Positions 41,444 through 50,820 of a stretch of DNA of 64,000 nucleotides are shown one piece after another (position 1 is the first letter of the stretch; each line of letters begins with the position of its first letter). Origin of the DNA: Blastococcus aurantiacus. Lineage in GTDB: Bacteria; Actinomycetota; Actinomycetes; Mycobacteriales; Geodermatophilaceae. A program made the translations under genes and the position numbers. The stretch spans positions 1 through 64,000 of the forward strand of contig NZ_FNBT01000009.1 in NCBI RefSeq assembly GCF_900102425.1, given 5' to 3'. Under the pieces are notes generated by a model. It searched no databases. It saw nothing but the letters and a program-made list of their open reading frames with translations, and was not told the DNA's origin.

Positions 41444-41823
41444 TGGTCGCCCGCACCGGCCTGCTGCAGATCGGCCAGGTCGCCGAGCGCACCGGGCTCA
41501 GCCTGCGCACCATCCGGTTCTACGAGGAGAACGGACTGGTCCGTCCCACCTCGCGCAGCGGTGGCGGCTTCCGGCTCTACAGCGACGACGACGTCGCCCG
41601 GCTCGAGGTCATCAAGCGGATGAAGCCGCTGGGCTTCCGCCTCGAGGAGATGCAGGAGCTGCTCACCCTGCTGGCCGACCTCACCGAGCGCCCGGAGGAC
41701 GCCGCGCTGACCGACCGGCTGCGGATGTTCCACGAGGCGGCCGCCGCCCGGGTGCACGCACTGCGCGAGCAGCTGGACATCGCCGAGCGGTTCGCCGCCG
41801 ATCTGGCCGGTCGCCTCGACTGA
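41443..41823 (+). CDS. MerR family transcriptional regulator
   Basis: The 126-residue regulator has the MerR helix-turn-helix (LLQIGQVAERTGLSLRTIRF YEENGLV), an RLYSDDDVARLEVIKRMKPL segment and a coiled-coil C-half without the metal-binding cysteines of metal sensors. It overlaps the SulP gene by 1 nt and probably regulates it or senses a related signal. Confidence 0.9.
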   Translation: MVARTGLLQIGQVAERTGLSLRTIRFYEENGLVRPTSRSGGGFRLYSDDDVARLEVIKRMKPLGFRLEEMQELLTLLADLTERPEDAALTDRLRMFHEAAAARVHALREQLDIAERFAADLAGRLD

Positions 41824-41910
41824 TCACGGCGCGTGCGGGCGCGCCCCCGATCGGGTGTGACGTCGCCGGTCGGCCGTGCATCCGCGCCGGTCAGCCGCCA
41901 GGCTGTCCGG

Positions 41911-42924
41911 GTGCCGCTGACCGCCCCCGGCCTCCCGGGCCTCCCGCCCGGGCTCACCGGCCCCGTCGGCGTGCAACTGTCCAAGCCGGTCCGCGAGATC
42001 CCCCCGCCCCACGCGCTGCCGGGCGGCTGCCGGTACGAGCCGAAGTGGGACGGCTACCGCCTCGTGATCGTCCGGGACGCCGCCTCCACGCGGCTGTGGA
42101 GCAAGCAGGGCCGCGACCTCACCGACCGGTTCCCCGACATCGTCGCCGCCGCGCTCGCCCAGGTCCCGGCCGGCACGGTGCTCGACGGCGAGGTCGTGAT
42201 CTGGCACGACGACCGCCTGGACTTCGGCCTGCTGCAGAAGCGCATGGTCACCGCGCCCGGGCGGATCGCCGCCCAGGTCGCCGCGCACCCGGCCTCCTAC
42301 GTCGCCTTCGACGTGCTCGCCCTCGGGGGCACCGACCTCCGGGAGAAGACCCTGGGCCGCCGCCGGGCCGAGCTGGAGACCCTGTCGGCCCGCTGGGCGC
42401 CGCCCCTGCAGCTGTCCCCGAGCACCGCGGACCCCGAGCTCGCGCAGCAGTGGTTCGAGGAGTTCCGGGTGGCCGGCGTCGAGGGCCTGGTCGCCAAGGG
42501 GGCCGGCAGCCGCTACGCGCCCGGCCGCCGTGAATGGCTGAAAGTGAAGAGCTGGGAGAGCACCGAGGTGGTGGCCGGTGGGGTCATCGGCCCCCTGGAC
42601 CGGCCCAGCCAGCTGGTGGCCGGCCGCTACCGGGACGGCGAGCTGGTCGTCGTCGGGCGCACCAGCCCGCTGGCGCCCCGGCAGAGCGAGGAGCTCGCCG
42701 CCGTCCTCCGTCCCGCGGACGACGACCACCCCTGGCCCGACCGCATCGGCACCGGCCGCTTCGGCGGGGGCCGGCTCTCGGTGCCCCTCACCCGCGTGCG
42801 GCCGGACGTGGTCGTCGAGGTGAGCGCCGACGCCGCGCTGCAGGCGGGCGTCTTCCGGCACCCGCTGCGCTTCCTACGCGTGCGTCCCGATCTGCGGGTC
42901 GAGGACCTCCCACCCCTGCCTTGA
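41911..42924 (+). CDS. ATP-dependent DNA ligase, LigC-like
   Basis: The 337-residue protein has the nucleotidyltransferase motif EPKWDGYR (KxDG; lysine forms the AMP adduct), motif III DGEVVIW and AFDVLAL, motif IV VEGLVAKG, motif V WLKVKSW, then an OB-fold domain. It lacks the primase and nuclease domains of LigD. Mycobacterial LigC works in base excision repair and as a backup in end joining. GTG 41911 is chosen. Confidence 0.9.
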   Translation: MPLTAPGLPGLPPGLTGPVGVQLSKPVREIPPPHALPGGCRYEPKWDGYRLVIVRDAASTRLWSKQGRDLTDRFPDIVAAALAQVPAGTVLDGEVVIWHDDRLDFGLLQKRMVTAPGRIAAQVAAHPASYVAFDVLALGGTDLREKTLGRRRAELETLSARWAPPLQLSPSTADPELAQQWFEEFRVAGVEGLVAKGAGSRYAPGRREWLKVKSWESTEVVAGGVIGPLDRPSQLVAGRYRDGELVVVGRTSPLAPRQSEELAAVLRPADDDHPWPDRIGTGRFGGGRLSVPLTRVRPDVVVEVSADAALQAGVFRHPLRFLRVRPDLRVEDLPPLP

Positions 42925-42931
42925 CCTGGGC

Positions 42932-42952
42932 GGATGCCGTGCGGCGGCATCC
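42932..42952. terminator. Short hairpin after the ligase gene
   Basis: GGATGCCG and CGGCATCC form an 8-bp stem with a 5-nt loop, 8 nt after the ligase stop. It may be a terminator. Confidence 0.45.
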
Positions 42953-43005
42953 CCCTCACGGGTGAACGACCGTAAGGTCGGCGGCCCGGGTGTCGATGGG
43001 TAGGT

Positions 43006-44847
43006 GTGACCGTTCCCGCCGTACCCACCGCCCGTGCCGCCTGGCTGCACGGGGCGCTGGTCGTCGCGGTGGTGGCAGCCGTCGTCTCCGTCCCCATGGG
43101 CCCCTGGCGCCCCGCGGCCGAGATCGCGCTCTTCTGCCTCGGCATCGCCGCCGTCCGCACCGCGATCGTCCACCACCGGACCCCCGCGGCCTCGGCCTGG
43201 GCGGCGCTGGGCGCGGGGCTGGCCTTCTTCGCGCTGAGCTGCCTCGCCGAGGTCCTCGAGCTGGCCGGGATCCGGCCAGCCGCCTCGGGTGCCGCGGAGG
43301 CGGTCCTGGACGTCGCCGCCTACGCCGCCATGGCCGTCGGCGCCCTGGGCGTCGTCCGCGCCGAGCGCCGGCGCCGCGACCGCTCGTGGCTGGACACCGC
43401 GACCCTGGTCCTCGCCTGCGGGCTCACCGTGGTCGCCGTGAGCGGGAACGGGCGGACGTCCGCCGGCGAGGTGCTGGAACTCGATCTCGGCACCCCGGTG
43501 CTCAGCGTCGTCCTGCTGATGGTCTGCGTCCCGCTGGCCATGTCCCGCCACCACCGCTCGGTCCCCACGGCTGCCCTGCTGGCGGCGGCGGCCCTCACCG
43601 TCCTCGGCTACGGCGGCCGGATGATCGCCGATGCGCCGCTGCGCGAGCTGCCGCTGCTCGATCCGCTCCCCCTCCTGGCCGTCGCCGCCATGACCGTGGC
43701 CGCGCGGCACCCGTCCGTCGCCCGGATGGGGGCCGGGCAGGACCCGGACGACGAGGCGGAAGGCTCCCGGGTCCTCGGCGTCGGCACGACCCTGCTCATC
43801 AGCCCCGCCCTGCTGGTCCTGTGGACCATCGGGAACGGCGGCCTCGGCTACCTCCTCGGCCTCGGCACCGCCACCCTGACCGGCCTGGCGCTGTGGCGGC
43901 TCGCGGCCCTCGACGCCGACCGGGAGGCGACCCGCGTCGCGCTGGCGGCCAGCGAGGCCCGGCTGCAGCTCCTGCTCGAGAACGCCGCCGACGTCATCGC
44001 CATCGTGGAGGCGCGGACCGGCACGATCACCTACATCAGCCCCGCCGTGCAATCGCTGCTGGGCCGGCCGCCGTCGTACTACCTGGGCGTGGACGCCATC
44101 GACCTGGCCGACCCCCGGGACCAGCCGCGCCTGCGCGCGGCCGTGGCCGCCGCGGGCGACGCCGCCGACGTCCACGCGGGTGCGGTGGACACCGACGTCC
44201 GGGTCTCCCACGTCTCCGGGGAGACCCGCTGGGTGGAGATGCGGATCAGCGGACGGGTGAACGCCGCCGGCATCAAGGGTTGGGTGGTCAACTTCCGCGA
44301 GGTGACCGACCGCAAGCGCCTCGAGGACGAGCTGCGCCAGCAGGCCCGGACCGACCCCCTGACCGGGCTGCTCAACCGCGCCGCCTTCTCCGAACGGCTG
44401 GCCGCGGCCACCGCCTCGATCGAACCCGCCGCACCGCCCGCGGTGCTCTTCGTGGACATCGACGACTTCAAGGGCGTGAACGACTCGCTGGGCCACGCCG
44501 CCGGGGACGACCTGCTGGTCGCGGTGGCCGGCCGGCTCACCGGGGACGTCCGGGCCGACGACGTCGTCGCCCGGCTGGGCGGTGACGAGTTCGCCGTCCT
44601 GCTCTGCGAGGCCGACGACGAGCGCCTCCGGGACGTCGCCGGCCGGCTGCTCACCTCGCTGCGCGCCCCCATGGTGCTGGGCGGGACGACGCTGTCGGTG
44701 ACCGCGAGCGTCGGCGGCGCACTCGGCGCCCCGGGGGACACCGCGGAGCGGCTGCTGCACCGCGCGGACACCGCGATGTACGAGGCGAAGCGGACCGGCA
44801 AGGACTCCTCCTCGCTGCTGGGCAGCGCAGCGGCCTCGACCGTCTGA
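43006..44847 (+). CDS. Membrane diguanylate cyclase with PAS and GGDEF domains
   Basis: The 613-residue protein has seven to eight N-terminal helices (about 10-300), a PAS domain (about 325-435; LLENAADVIAIVEARTGTIT) and a GGDEF domain (about 445-605). The active site is RLGGDEFAVLL and the inhibitory I-site RADD lies five residues upstream, as required for product inhibition. It should make cyclic di-GMP from two GTP. No EAL domain. GTG 43006. The signal is probably membrane-sensed. Confidence 0.92.
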   Translation: MTVPAVPTARAAWLHGALVVAVVAAVVSVPMGPWRPAAEIALFCLGIAAVRTAIVHHRTPAASAWAALGAGLAFFALSCLAEVLELAGIRPAASGAAEAVLDVAAYAAMAVGALGVVRAERRRRDRSWLDTATLVLACGLTVVAVSGNGRTSAGEVLELDLGTPVLSVVLLMVCVPLAMSRHHRSVPTAALLAAAALTVLGYGGRMIADAPLRELPLLDPLPLLAVAAMTVAARHPSVARMGAGQDPDDEAEGSRVLGVGTTLLISPALLVLWTIGNGGLGYLLGLGTATLTGLALWRLAALDADREATRVALAASEARLQLLLENAADVIAIVEARTGTITYISPAVQSLLGRPPSYYLGVDAIDLADPRDQPRLRAAVAAAGDAADVHAGAVDTDVRVSHVSGETRWVEMRISGRVNAAGIKGWVVNFREVTDRKRLEDELRQQARTDPLTGLLNRAAFSERLAAATASIEPAAPPAVLFVDIDDFKGVNDSLGHAAGDDLLVAVAGRLTGDVRADDVVARLGGDEFAVLLCEADDERLRDVAGRLLTSLRAPMVLGGTTLSVTASVGGALGAPGDTAERLLHRADTAMYEAKRTGKDSSSLLGSAAASTV

Positions 44848-44860
44848 CCCGGCCGGCCGC

Positions 44861-45700
44861 TCAGTCCGCAGTGGGCAGCGGCAGCCCGGCCAGGTGCTCG
44901 GCGAACGTGCCTGGCGGCCGCCCCAGCAGGGCGGTCAGCACCCGCGGGCTGCCGACGAACCCGTGGGCGCGCCGGTGGTCGAGCATCGCCCGCCGGCACC
45001 GCGCGGCGTAGGCGCTCGGCTGCTCGCCGGCCGGGATGACGTCGTCGGCCACCACCTCCCGCCCGAGGCGCTCCCCCATCAGCTCGGCGATCCGCGCCGC
45101 GGTCAGCGGCTCGGGCCCGGCTGCCTCGAACGTCCCGCCGTCCAGCCCGTCCTCGGTCAGCAGCACGGCGGCGGCCTCGGCGACGTCCTCGACGTCGACC
45201 AGCGACTGCGCCGTGCGCAGACCCCACAGGGAGCGCAGCACCCCGGTGCGCGCGACCTCCGGCAGCTCGGTGTCGTAGTCCTGTGCGTACGCGCACGGCT
45301 GCAGCACCCGCCAGGCGACCCCGGAGCTCTCCAGCGCCTCCTCCGCGCGGTCCTTGGCCGCGTGGTGCGGCAGGACACGGGTCTGGGGGCGCAGCACCGA
45401 GTGGTACACGACCCGGCCCACGCCGGCCCGGCGCGCCTCGGCGAACAGCGCGGCGGAGCCCTCGGCCTCTTCGGGGTGGAACTGCGGCCAGAGGAGGTGG
45501 AACGCGGTGGCGCCGTCGAGCAGCTTCGCCCAGGGCATCGGCTGGGTCAGCTCGCCGACCACGACCTCGGCCCCGAGGTCGGTCAGCTCGGGGCGCGGAC
45601 CGCGCCGGGCGACCACGGCGCGCACCTGCTCCCCGCGGGCACGCAGCGCCCGGACGACGGCGACCCCCGCGCGACCGCCCGCCCCCGTCACCACGATCAC
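44861..45700 (-). CDS. NmrA-like / atypical SDR NAD(P)-binding protein
   Basis: The 279-residue protein begins MIVVTGAGGRAGVAVVRALR (GxxGxxG cofactor site) and has VVYHSVLRPQTRVLPHHAAK and WRVLQPCAYAQD, typical of NmrA-like quinone reductase or sensor proteins. GTG 45700 has GAGGTG at 5-6 nt. It may be co-transcribed with the MEDS kinase gene 61 nt upstream, though no functional link is obvious. Confidence 0.85.
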   Translation of the reverse strand: MIVVTGAGGRAGVAVVRALRARGEQVRAVVARRGPRPELTDLGAEVVVGELTQPMPWAKLLDGATAFHLLWPQFHPEEAEGSAALFAEARRAGVGRVVYHSVLRPQTRVLPHHAAKDRAEEALESSGVAWRVLQPCAYAQDYDTELPEVARTGVLRSLWGLRTAQSLVDVEDVAEAAAVLLTEDGLDGGTFEAAGPEPLTAARIAELMGERLGREVVADDVIPAGEQPSAYAARCRRAMLDHRRAHGFVGSPRVLTALLGRPPGTFAEHLAGLPLPTAD

Positions 45701-45761
45701 CGGGACACCTCAGCAGCGCAGCCCCGGTGAGGCAAGGGGCCGCCGGGGACCGGGACCGTGC

Positions 45762-46817
45762 TCAGGGGACGCGGGTGGCGAGCCGGACGACGAGCCCGTC
45801 CGGGCCGGGCAGCAGGTCGACGTGGTCGAACAGCTTGCGCGCCAGCCACAGGCCCATGCCCCCGCGGCCCAGGTCCGGCCCGTGGGCGGGCTGGAAGCCG
45901 GCCAGCGGGTCGGCGAACGCCGAGCCGCGGTCGCCGATCTCGCAGATCAACTGGTCGGGGCCGACCCACATGCGGGCGGAGACGGGCGGAACCCCGTGCC
46001 GGAAGGCGTTGGCCGCGACCTCGCTGACGGCCAGGTGCAGGTCGTCGGCCAGGTCGGCGTCGGCCACGTGCGCCGTCAGGGCGGCGCCCAGCCGGTGCCG
46101 CAGGTCGGCCAGGACGGTCGCGGCGGGGAGGTCCAGGACCGGGGCCGAGGCCTCCACGGGCTCCCGGTGGACGGGGAGGCGGCGCAGGAAGTCCCGGGGG
46201 TCCGCGAACTCGGCGCTGCTCCGGCGGACGCCCCCGACGACGAGCTCGGGATGGGTGGCTCGGGCGCCGTCCACGACCTCCTCCGGCAGGATCCGCGAGT
46301 CGTAGAGGCACAGGCCGGCGAGCGATTCCCTCGCCAGCAGCACGTTCCGCGCGGCCTCGTAGCGGGCGCCCTCGCGCCAGCTCCGCGGCTGCTCCCCGAA
46401 CTGCACCTGGCCGACCAGCCGCACCCGTCCCGACCCGGTGCTGCGCGCACGCTCGAGCAGCCGGTGGGTCACGGTGAGCGCGTCGGGCGCACGGGTGTCG
46501 AGCAGCCCGATGCGCGGGAGGTTCTCCAGGGTGTCCGCCGGCACCCCGAGACCGGCACGGATCAGCTCGGCGAGCTCGTCGGGACAGGCGAGCACGGTCG
46601 TGTCGCCGGCCTCGAGGCCCGCGGCGAGGAAGGGGAGAGCGGCCGCCAGGATCTCGTCGTCCGAGCCCACCACGGCCGCCGCGTGCGACCGGACCCCTGC
46701 CGATCCCGGTGGGCGCGGCACGGGCAGCACGGAGCGCTGCACCTGCTCGCCCGCCGCTCGCTCCACCGACGCCTCGTCCTCGTTCCCGGCCGTTGTCCCG
46801 GCCGTTGTCCCGGCCAC
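45762..46817 (-). CDS. MEDS domain/HATPase anti-sigma regulatory protein
   Basis: The 351-residue soluble protein has an N-terminal MEDS-type sensing domain (about 40-215; HAAAVVGSDDEILAAALPFL, CLYDSRILPEEVVDGA) and a C-terminal RsbW-like HATPase (about 230-350; VSEVAANAFRHG, IGDRGSAF, GMGLWLARKL). It would bind or phosphorylate anti-anti-sigma factors. The N-terminus has a tandem AGTT repeat from a 12-bp DNA repeat at 46782-46815. Confidence 0.82.
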   Translation of the reverse strand: MAGTTAGTTAGNEDEASVERAAGEQVQRSVLPVPRPPGSAGVRSHAAAVVGSDDEILAAALPFLAAGLEAGDTTVLACPDELAELIRAGLGVPADTLENLPRIGLLDTRAPDALTVTHRLLERARSTGSGRVRLVGQVQFGEQPRSWREGARYEAARNVLLARESLAGLCLYDSRILPEEVVDGARATHPELVVGGVRRSSAEFADPRDFLRRLPVHREPVEASAPVLDLPAATVLADLRHRLGAALTAHVADADLADDLHLAVSEVAANAFRHGVPPVSARMWVGPDQLICEIGDRGSAFADPLAGFQPAHGPDLGRGGMGLWLARKLFDHVDLLPGPDGLVVRLATRVP

Positions 46818-46955
46818 GCCGATCCAGTGTCGGACACGCCGGCCGCTCGCGCGGGACCGGGGGACCCTAATCGGGCGACCCGCACGACGAGCGGTCCGGG
46901 CTCGTGCCCGTGGCCGCGGGGAGTCTAACCGCGCCGGCTGCGCGGATCAGGGACC

Positions 46956-48542
46956 TCAGTAGCGGAACCGGGCGACCGACCCGTGCAGCGACGTCGCCAT
47001 GCGGGCGACCTCGTCGATGGCCGCCTGGGCGTCGGTCATCGCGCGGGTCGTCGAGGACGTGGCGGTGGAGACGGCGTCGATGTTGGCCGCGATCTCACCG
47101 GCCGAGGCCGCGGCCTCGGCGACGTTGCGGTTCATCTCGGTCGTCGTGGCGGTCTGCTCCTCGACGGCGGCTGCGATCGTGCCCTGCGAGTCGTTGATCA
47201 GCCCGATGATCGAGGAGATCTCCCCGATCGCCCGGACGGCGCCCCGCGTGTCCGCCTGGATGGCCTCGACCCGGGCGGTGATGTCCTGCGTGGCCTTGGC
47301 CGTCTCCTGGGCCAGCTCCTTGACCTCGTTGGCCACGACGGCGAAGCCCTTGCCCGCCTCACCGGCCCGAGCGGCCTCGATGGTGGCGTTGAGCGCGAGC
47401 AGGTTGGTCTGCTCGGCGATGCTGGTGATCACCTTCACCACGCCGGCGATCTCGAGGGAGGACTCCCCCAGCTTGGCGACGGTCGCCGTCGTGTCGTCGG
47501 CGGCGGCCACGGCCTGCCCGGCCACCCGGGACACCTCGCTGGCGTTCTGCGCGATCTCGCGGATCGAGGCGCCCATCTGCTCCGAGCCCGCGGAGACCGT
47601 CTGCACGTTCGTCGACACCTGGCCGGCGGCCGTGGCCACGATGCGGCTCTGCTGCGAGGACTCCTCGGCGAGCCGGGCCATGTCCCGGGCGCTGGCCGTG
47701 AGCTGCTCGGTGGCCGACGCCAGCGTCGTGGAGCTGTCGCCGATCGCCGTCATGACCTCGCGCACGTTGGCCATCGACGCCTCCAGGGAGGCGGCCATCT
47801 GCCCGACCTCGTCGTGGCTGGTGACGTCGGTGGAGCCGCGCAGGTCTCCCTCGGCGAGCCCCGCCAGCACGGCGCGCACCTTGTTCAGGGGGCCGACGAC
47901 CGACCGGGTCACGATCCAGCCGAGCAGGGCGAGCACCAGCACGCCGACGGTGGCGACGACGATCGCCTGCGTGATCGCGGTCCCGCGCTCGTCGCTGCTC
48001 CGGGTGGCGGCGGACTCGGCGAAGGCGGTCACCGCGTCGCCCATCGCGGGCAGCTCCTCCTCGAGGGCGGAGAAGGCCACGGAGAACTGCGGGTAGGCGG
48101 CCTCGGCGCCGGCCGGGTCGCTCTGCGCGGTGGTGACGATCGCGTCGGCGGAGGTCAGGTAGGCCTCGACGGCGGGGACGACGGTCTCGACGGCCGCGGT
48201 CACCTCCGGGCTGAGATCGTCGGCCAGCGCCTCGGCCATGATCCCGCGGAAGATCTCGGCGTGGTCCGCGAGGTCGCTGACCGCGCCGCTGTAGAGCTCG
48301 CCCGCGCCGTCGCTGAGCAGCGCCTGCAGCACGTCGGCCCGCACGGCGTCGTGCATCATGTCGGCGAGCAGGACGTCCCCGGTCACCTCGGCGCTGGCCA
48401 GCACCTCGTCGGTGCGCTCGCCGGTGTCCTGCAGCGCGCCGACCGTGACCACCGCGAACACCCCGAGCGCCGCGGCGCCCGCGGTGACCAGCGCCGCCAG
48501 CTTCACGCCGAGCGGACGGTCGGACCAGAGGGAACGCGACAT
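46956..48542 (-). CDS. Membrane-bound methyl-accepting chemotaxis protein
   Basis: The 528-residue chemoreceptor has helix 1 (about 13-35), a periplasmic helical sensor (36-185, 4HB-type), helix 2 (about 190-210; [20 protein letters not shown]), HAMP (210-265) and a signalling domain (265-528) with tip [20 protein letters not shown]. It should signal via CheW and CheA, which are not in the window. Stands alone. Confidence 0.93.
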   Translation of the reverse strand: MSRSLWSDRPLGVKLAALVTAGAAALGVFAVVTVGALQDTGERTDEVLASAEVTGDVLLADMMHDAVRADVLQALLSDGAGELYSGAVSDLADHAEIFRGIMAEALADDLSPEVTAAVETVVPAVEAYLTSADAIVTTAQSDPAGAEAAYPQFSVAFSALEEELPAMGDAVTAFAESAATRSSDERGTAITQAIVVATVGVLVLALLGWIVTRSVVGPLNKVRAVLAGLAEGDLRGSTDVTSHDEVGQMAASLEASMANVREVMTAIGDSSTTLASATEQLTASARDMARLAEESSQQSRIVATAAGQVSTNVQTVSAGSEQMGASIREIAQNASEVSRVAGQAVAAADDTTATVAKLGESSLEIAGVVKVITSIAEQTNLLALNATIEAARAGEAGKGFAVVANEVKELAQETAKATQDITARVEAIQADTRGAVRAIGEISSIIGLINDSQGTIAAAVEEQTATTTEMNRNVAEAAASAGEIAANIDAVSTATSSTTRAMTDAQAAIDEVARMATSLHGSVARFRY

Positions 48543-48670
48543 CGGGTTACTCCATCACCGGGCGGAAGGGGGAGTGCCCCCGATCCTCTGCATCGGCGCC
48601 GGCTGGATCGACTACAGCGGAGAGCTCGAAGTTCGCCGTTTTTTCCGGTTCCGCATCCCGGAGCGGTCCG

Positions 48671-49792
48671 TCAGCGGCGCGTGGAGACCGTGACGGTGAA
48701 CTTCGGGGTCTGCTCGGCCACCCGGGTCGGCCCGACGAGGCGGGTCAGCGTGGGCTTGTAGCGGAGCGCGCTGTTGTAGACCGTCCACAGCTCACCGCCG
48801 GGCCGCAGCACCCGGCCCGCAGCAGCGAAGAGCCGGTCGGCCGCGGTGGTGACGACGGCGGCGCCGACGTGGAACGGCGGGTTGCACACCACCAGGTCGA
48901 CGCTCCCCGCGGGCACGGACTCGGCGGCGTCGTCGCGGATCACCTGCAGCCGGTCCCCGAGCCCGTTGGCAGCTGCCGTCGACAGTGTGGAGGCCACTGC
49001 CGCGGCCGACTGGTCCACGGCGAGCACACCCAGCGCGGGGCGGGCCACGGCCAGGGCCGCCGCGAGCACACCGGTTCCGCAGCCGAGGTCGAGCGCGGTC
49101 GCGGCCCCGGGCGCCATGGCGTCCAGCCGGCCGAGCAGCGCCCGGGTGCCGATATCGACCTTCGTCCCGGCGAACGCGGCGCCGTGCGCGCACAGGGCGA
49201 GCCCGAGGTCCGCGTGCTGATGGCAGCGCGGGAACGACGACGTGCCGGGCTTCGGGCCGCGGGCGACCAGCACCCGCGACTTCTGCCGCGCCAGCGTGGC
49301 GGAGACGTCGGCGAAGGAGTCGCGGAGCACGTCGTTCATCGCATGGGTCATGTGCTTGACCCGGCCGCCGACGAGGACGGTGACGTCGGGCGCCGCGGTG
49401 GCGGCCACCTGCTCGGCGATCTCCCGGAGGGCGTCCAGCGCCCTGGGTGCCTTCACGAGGACGACGCGGGCACCAGCGGGCGCCTCGGCCAGGGGGACGG
49501 ACCGGTACGTCCCTGTCAGGCCCGTGCGCTCGGCGTTGCGGGCCAGCGCCCGCTCCCCCACGAGCAGGTCCTGGGCCACCCGGACGTCGCGGGCGCCGTG
49601 CAGGGCGACCGCCCCGAGGGTCAGCGCCCCGTGCGAGTCGTCGACGACGGCGACCTCACCGGGCCCGCACAGCGCGAGGGCCGCGGCCGCCTCGTCGAGC
49701 AGCAGCCGGTCGGTGGCGTCGACCGCGACCAGCTCGGGCGCCTCGACGTCGGGAGCGCGGCGCAGCCGGTCGAAGAAGTCGGAGGCGGTCAC
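48671..49792 (-). CDS. Class I SAM-dependent methyltransferase, RsmC/RlmG-like
   Basis: The 373-residue protein has a degenerate N-terminal half and a catalytic C-terminal half, as RsmC and RlmG do. The SAM site is ALDLGCGTGVLAAAL and the N-methyl transfer motif is VVCNPPFHVG. It probably makes m2G in 16S or 23S rRNA. GTG 49792 overlaps the stop of the upstream hydrolase gene by 4 nt. Confidence 0.87.
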   Translation of the reverse strand: MTASDFFDRLRRAPDVEAPELVAVDATDRLLLDEAAAALALCGPGEVAVVDDSHGALTLGAVALHGARDVRVAQDLLVGERALARNAERTGLTGTYRSVPLAEAPAGARVVLVKAPRALDALREIAEQVAATAAPDVTVLVGGRVKHMTHAMNDVLRDSFADVSATLARQKSRVLVARGPKPGTSSFPRCHQHADLGLALCAHGAAFAGTKVDIGTRALLGRLDAMAPGAATALDLGCGTGVLAAALAVARPALGVLAVDQSAAAVASTLSTAAANGLGDRLQVIRDDAAESVPAGSVDLVVCNPPFHVGAAVVTTAADRLFAAAGRVLRPGGELWTVYNSALRYKPTLTRLVGPTRVAEQTPKFTVTVSTRR

Positions 49793-50703
49793 CGGGGCGT
49801 GGCCGCGATCAGGTCCACCACGACGCGCGCGAGCTCCGGCCCGACGTCCTCCTGCAGGAAGTGGCCGCCACCGGCCAGCGTCGTGTGCGGCATGCCCTGG
49901 GCGCCGGGGACGAGCTTCTGGAACACCCGCTCGCCGCCGCGGGTGATCGCGTCCTGGTCGGAGAAGGCGGTGAGGAAGGGCTTCTCCCAGCGGCCGAGCA
50001 CCTCCCAGGCGGCACGGTTGTCCGCGGCGGCCGGGTCGTCCGGCGACGTCGGCACCAGCGTGGGGAAGATCCGGGCGCCCGCGGTGTGGCGGTCGTCGGG
50101 GAAGGGTGCGTCGTAGGCGGCGACGACCTCGGGGGTGGCTCCTCGGGCGGTGCCGTTGCCGACGATCCGGCCGATGTGGAAGTCGGGGGACTCCTGCGAG
50201 AACCGCTGCCAGGCGAGGAAGGCCTCGCTCATCGGCTGGTCGCCGGTGGGCAGCCCGGTGTTGGCGACGACGACCCGGGCGAACCGGTCCGGGTGCTCCG
50301 CGACCAGACGGAGGCCGATCAGCCCGCCCCAGTCCTGGCAGACGAGCGTGGCGTCCCGCAGGTCGAGCCCATCGAGCAGCGCCTCGCGCATCCACGCGAC
50401 GTGCCTCGCGTAGCTGTAGTCGTCGCGGTGCACGGGCTTGTCGGACCGGCCGAAGCCGACCAGGTCCGGCGCCACGACCCGCAGGCCCGCCCCGACCAGG
50501 ACGGGGACCAGGTGCCGGTACAGGAACGACCACGACGGCTCGCCGTGCATGAGCAGGACGGTCTCGCCGTCCGCCGGTCCCTCGTCGACGTAGGCGACCC
50601 GCAACCGTCCGCCCTCGGTGTCGTCGACCTCGACGTACCGCGGGGCGTAGGGGAAGTCGGGCAGATCGGCGAACCGCTCGTCGGGCGTGCGCAGGGCCTC
50701 CAT
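49789..50703 (-). CDS. Haloalkane dehalogenase-like alpha/beta hydrolase
   Basis: The 304-residue protein fits haloalkane dehalogenase subfamily I: oxyanion/halide site HGEPSWSFLYR, nucleophile D in VCQDWGGLIG, acid D in FSDQDAI and base H in GGGHFLQED. It hydrolyses C-halogen bonds or related substrates. ATG 50703 has GGTGGGGG upstream. The frame is open further upstream but without homology. Coupled with the RsmC-like gene. Confidence 0.87.
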   Translation of the reverse strand: MEALRTPDERFADLPDFPYAPRYVEVDDTEGGRLRVAYVDEGPADGETVLLMHGEPSWSFLYRHLVPVLVGAGLRVVAPDLVGFGRSDKPVHRDDYSYARHVAWMREALLDGLDLRDATLVCQDWGGLIGLRLVAEHPDRFARVVVANTGLPTGDQPMSEAFLAWQRFSQESPDFHIGRIVGNGTARGATPEVVAAYDAPFPDDRHTAGARIFPTLVPTSPDDPAAADNRAAWEVLGRWEKPFLTAFSDQDAITRGGERVFQKLVPGAQGMPHTTLAGGGHFLQEDVGPELARVVVDLIAATPR

Positions 50704-50820
50704 GCCCCCACCCAAGCAGCCGGGCCGCACCCCCGGAAGGCCGACCGGGCGGGCGACGCCGGTGGCGTGCCGGTCGGACACCCCGATCACCCCGCCTCGG
50801 GGCCGGTGAGGGGCGCGGGC

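Noticed and set aside
42953..43005. Possible cyclic di-GMP riboswitch before the GGDEF gene
   Set aside because: Small hairpins are present, but the conserved GEMM core (GGGCAAACC and the tetraloop receptor) is absent.
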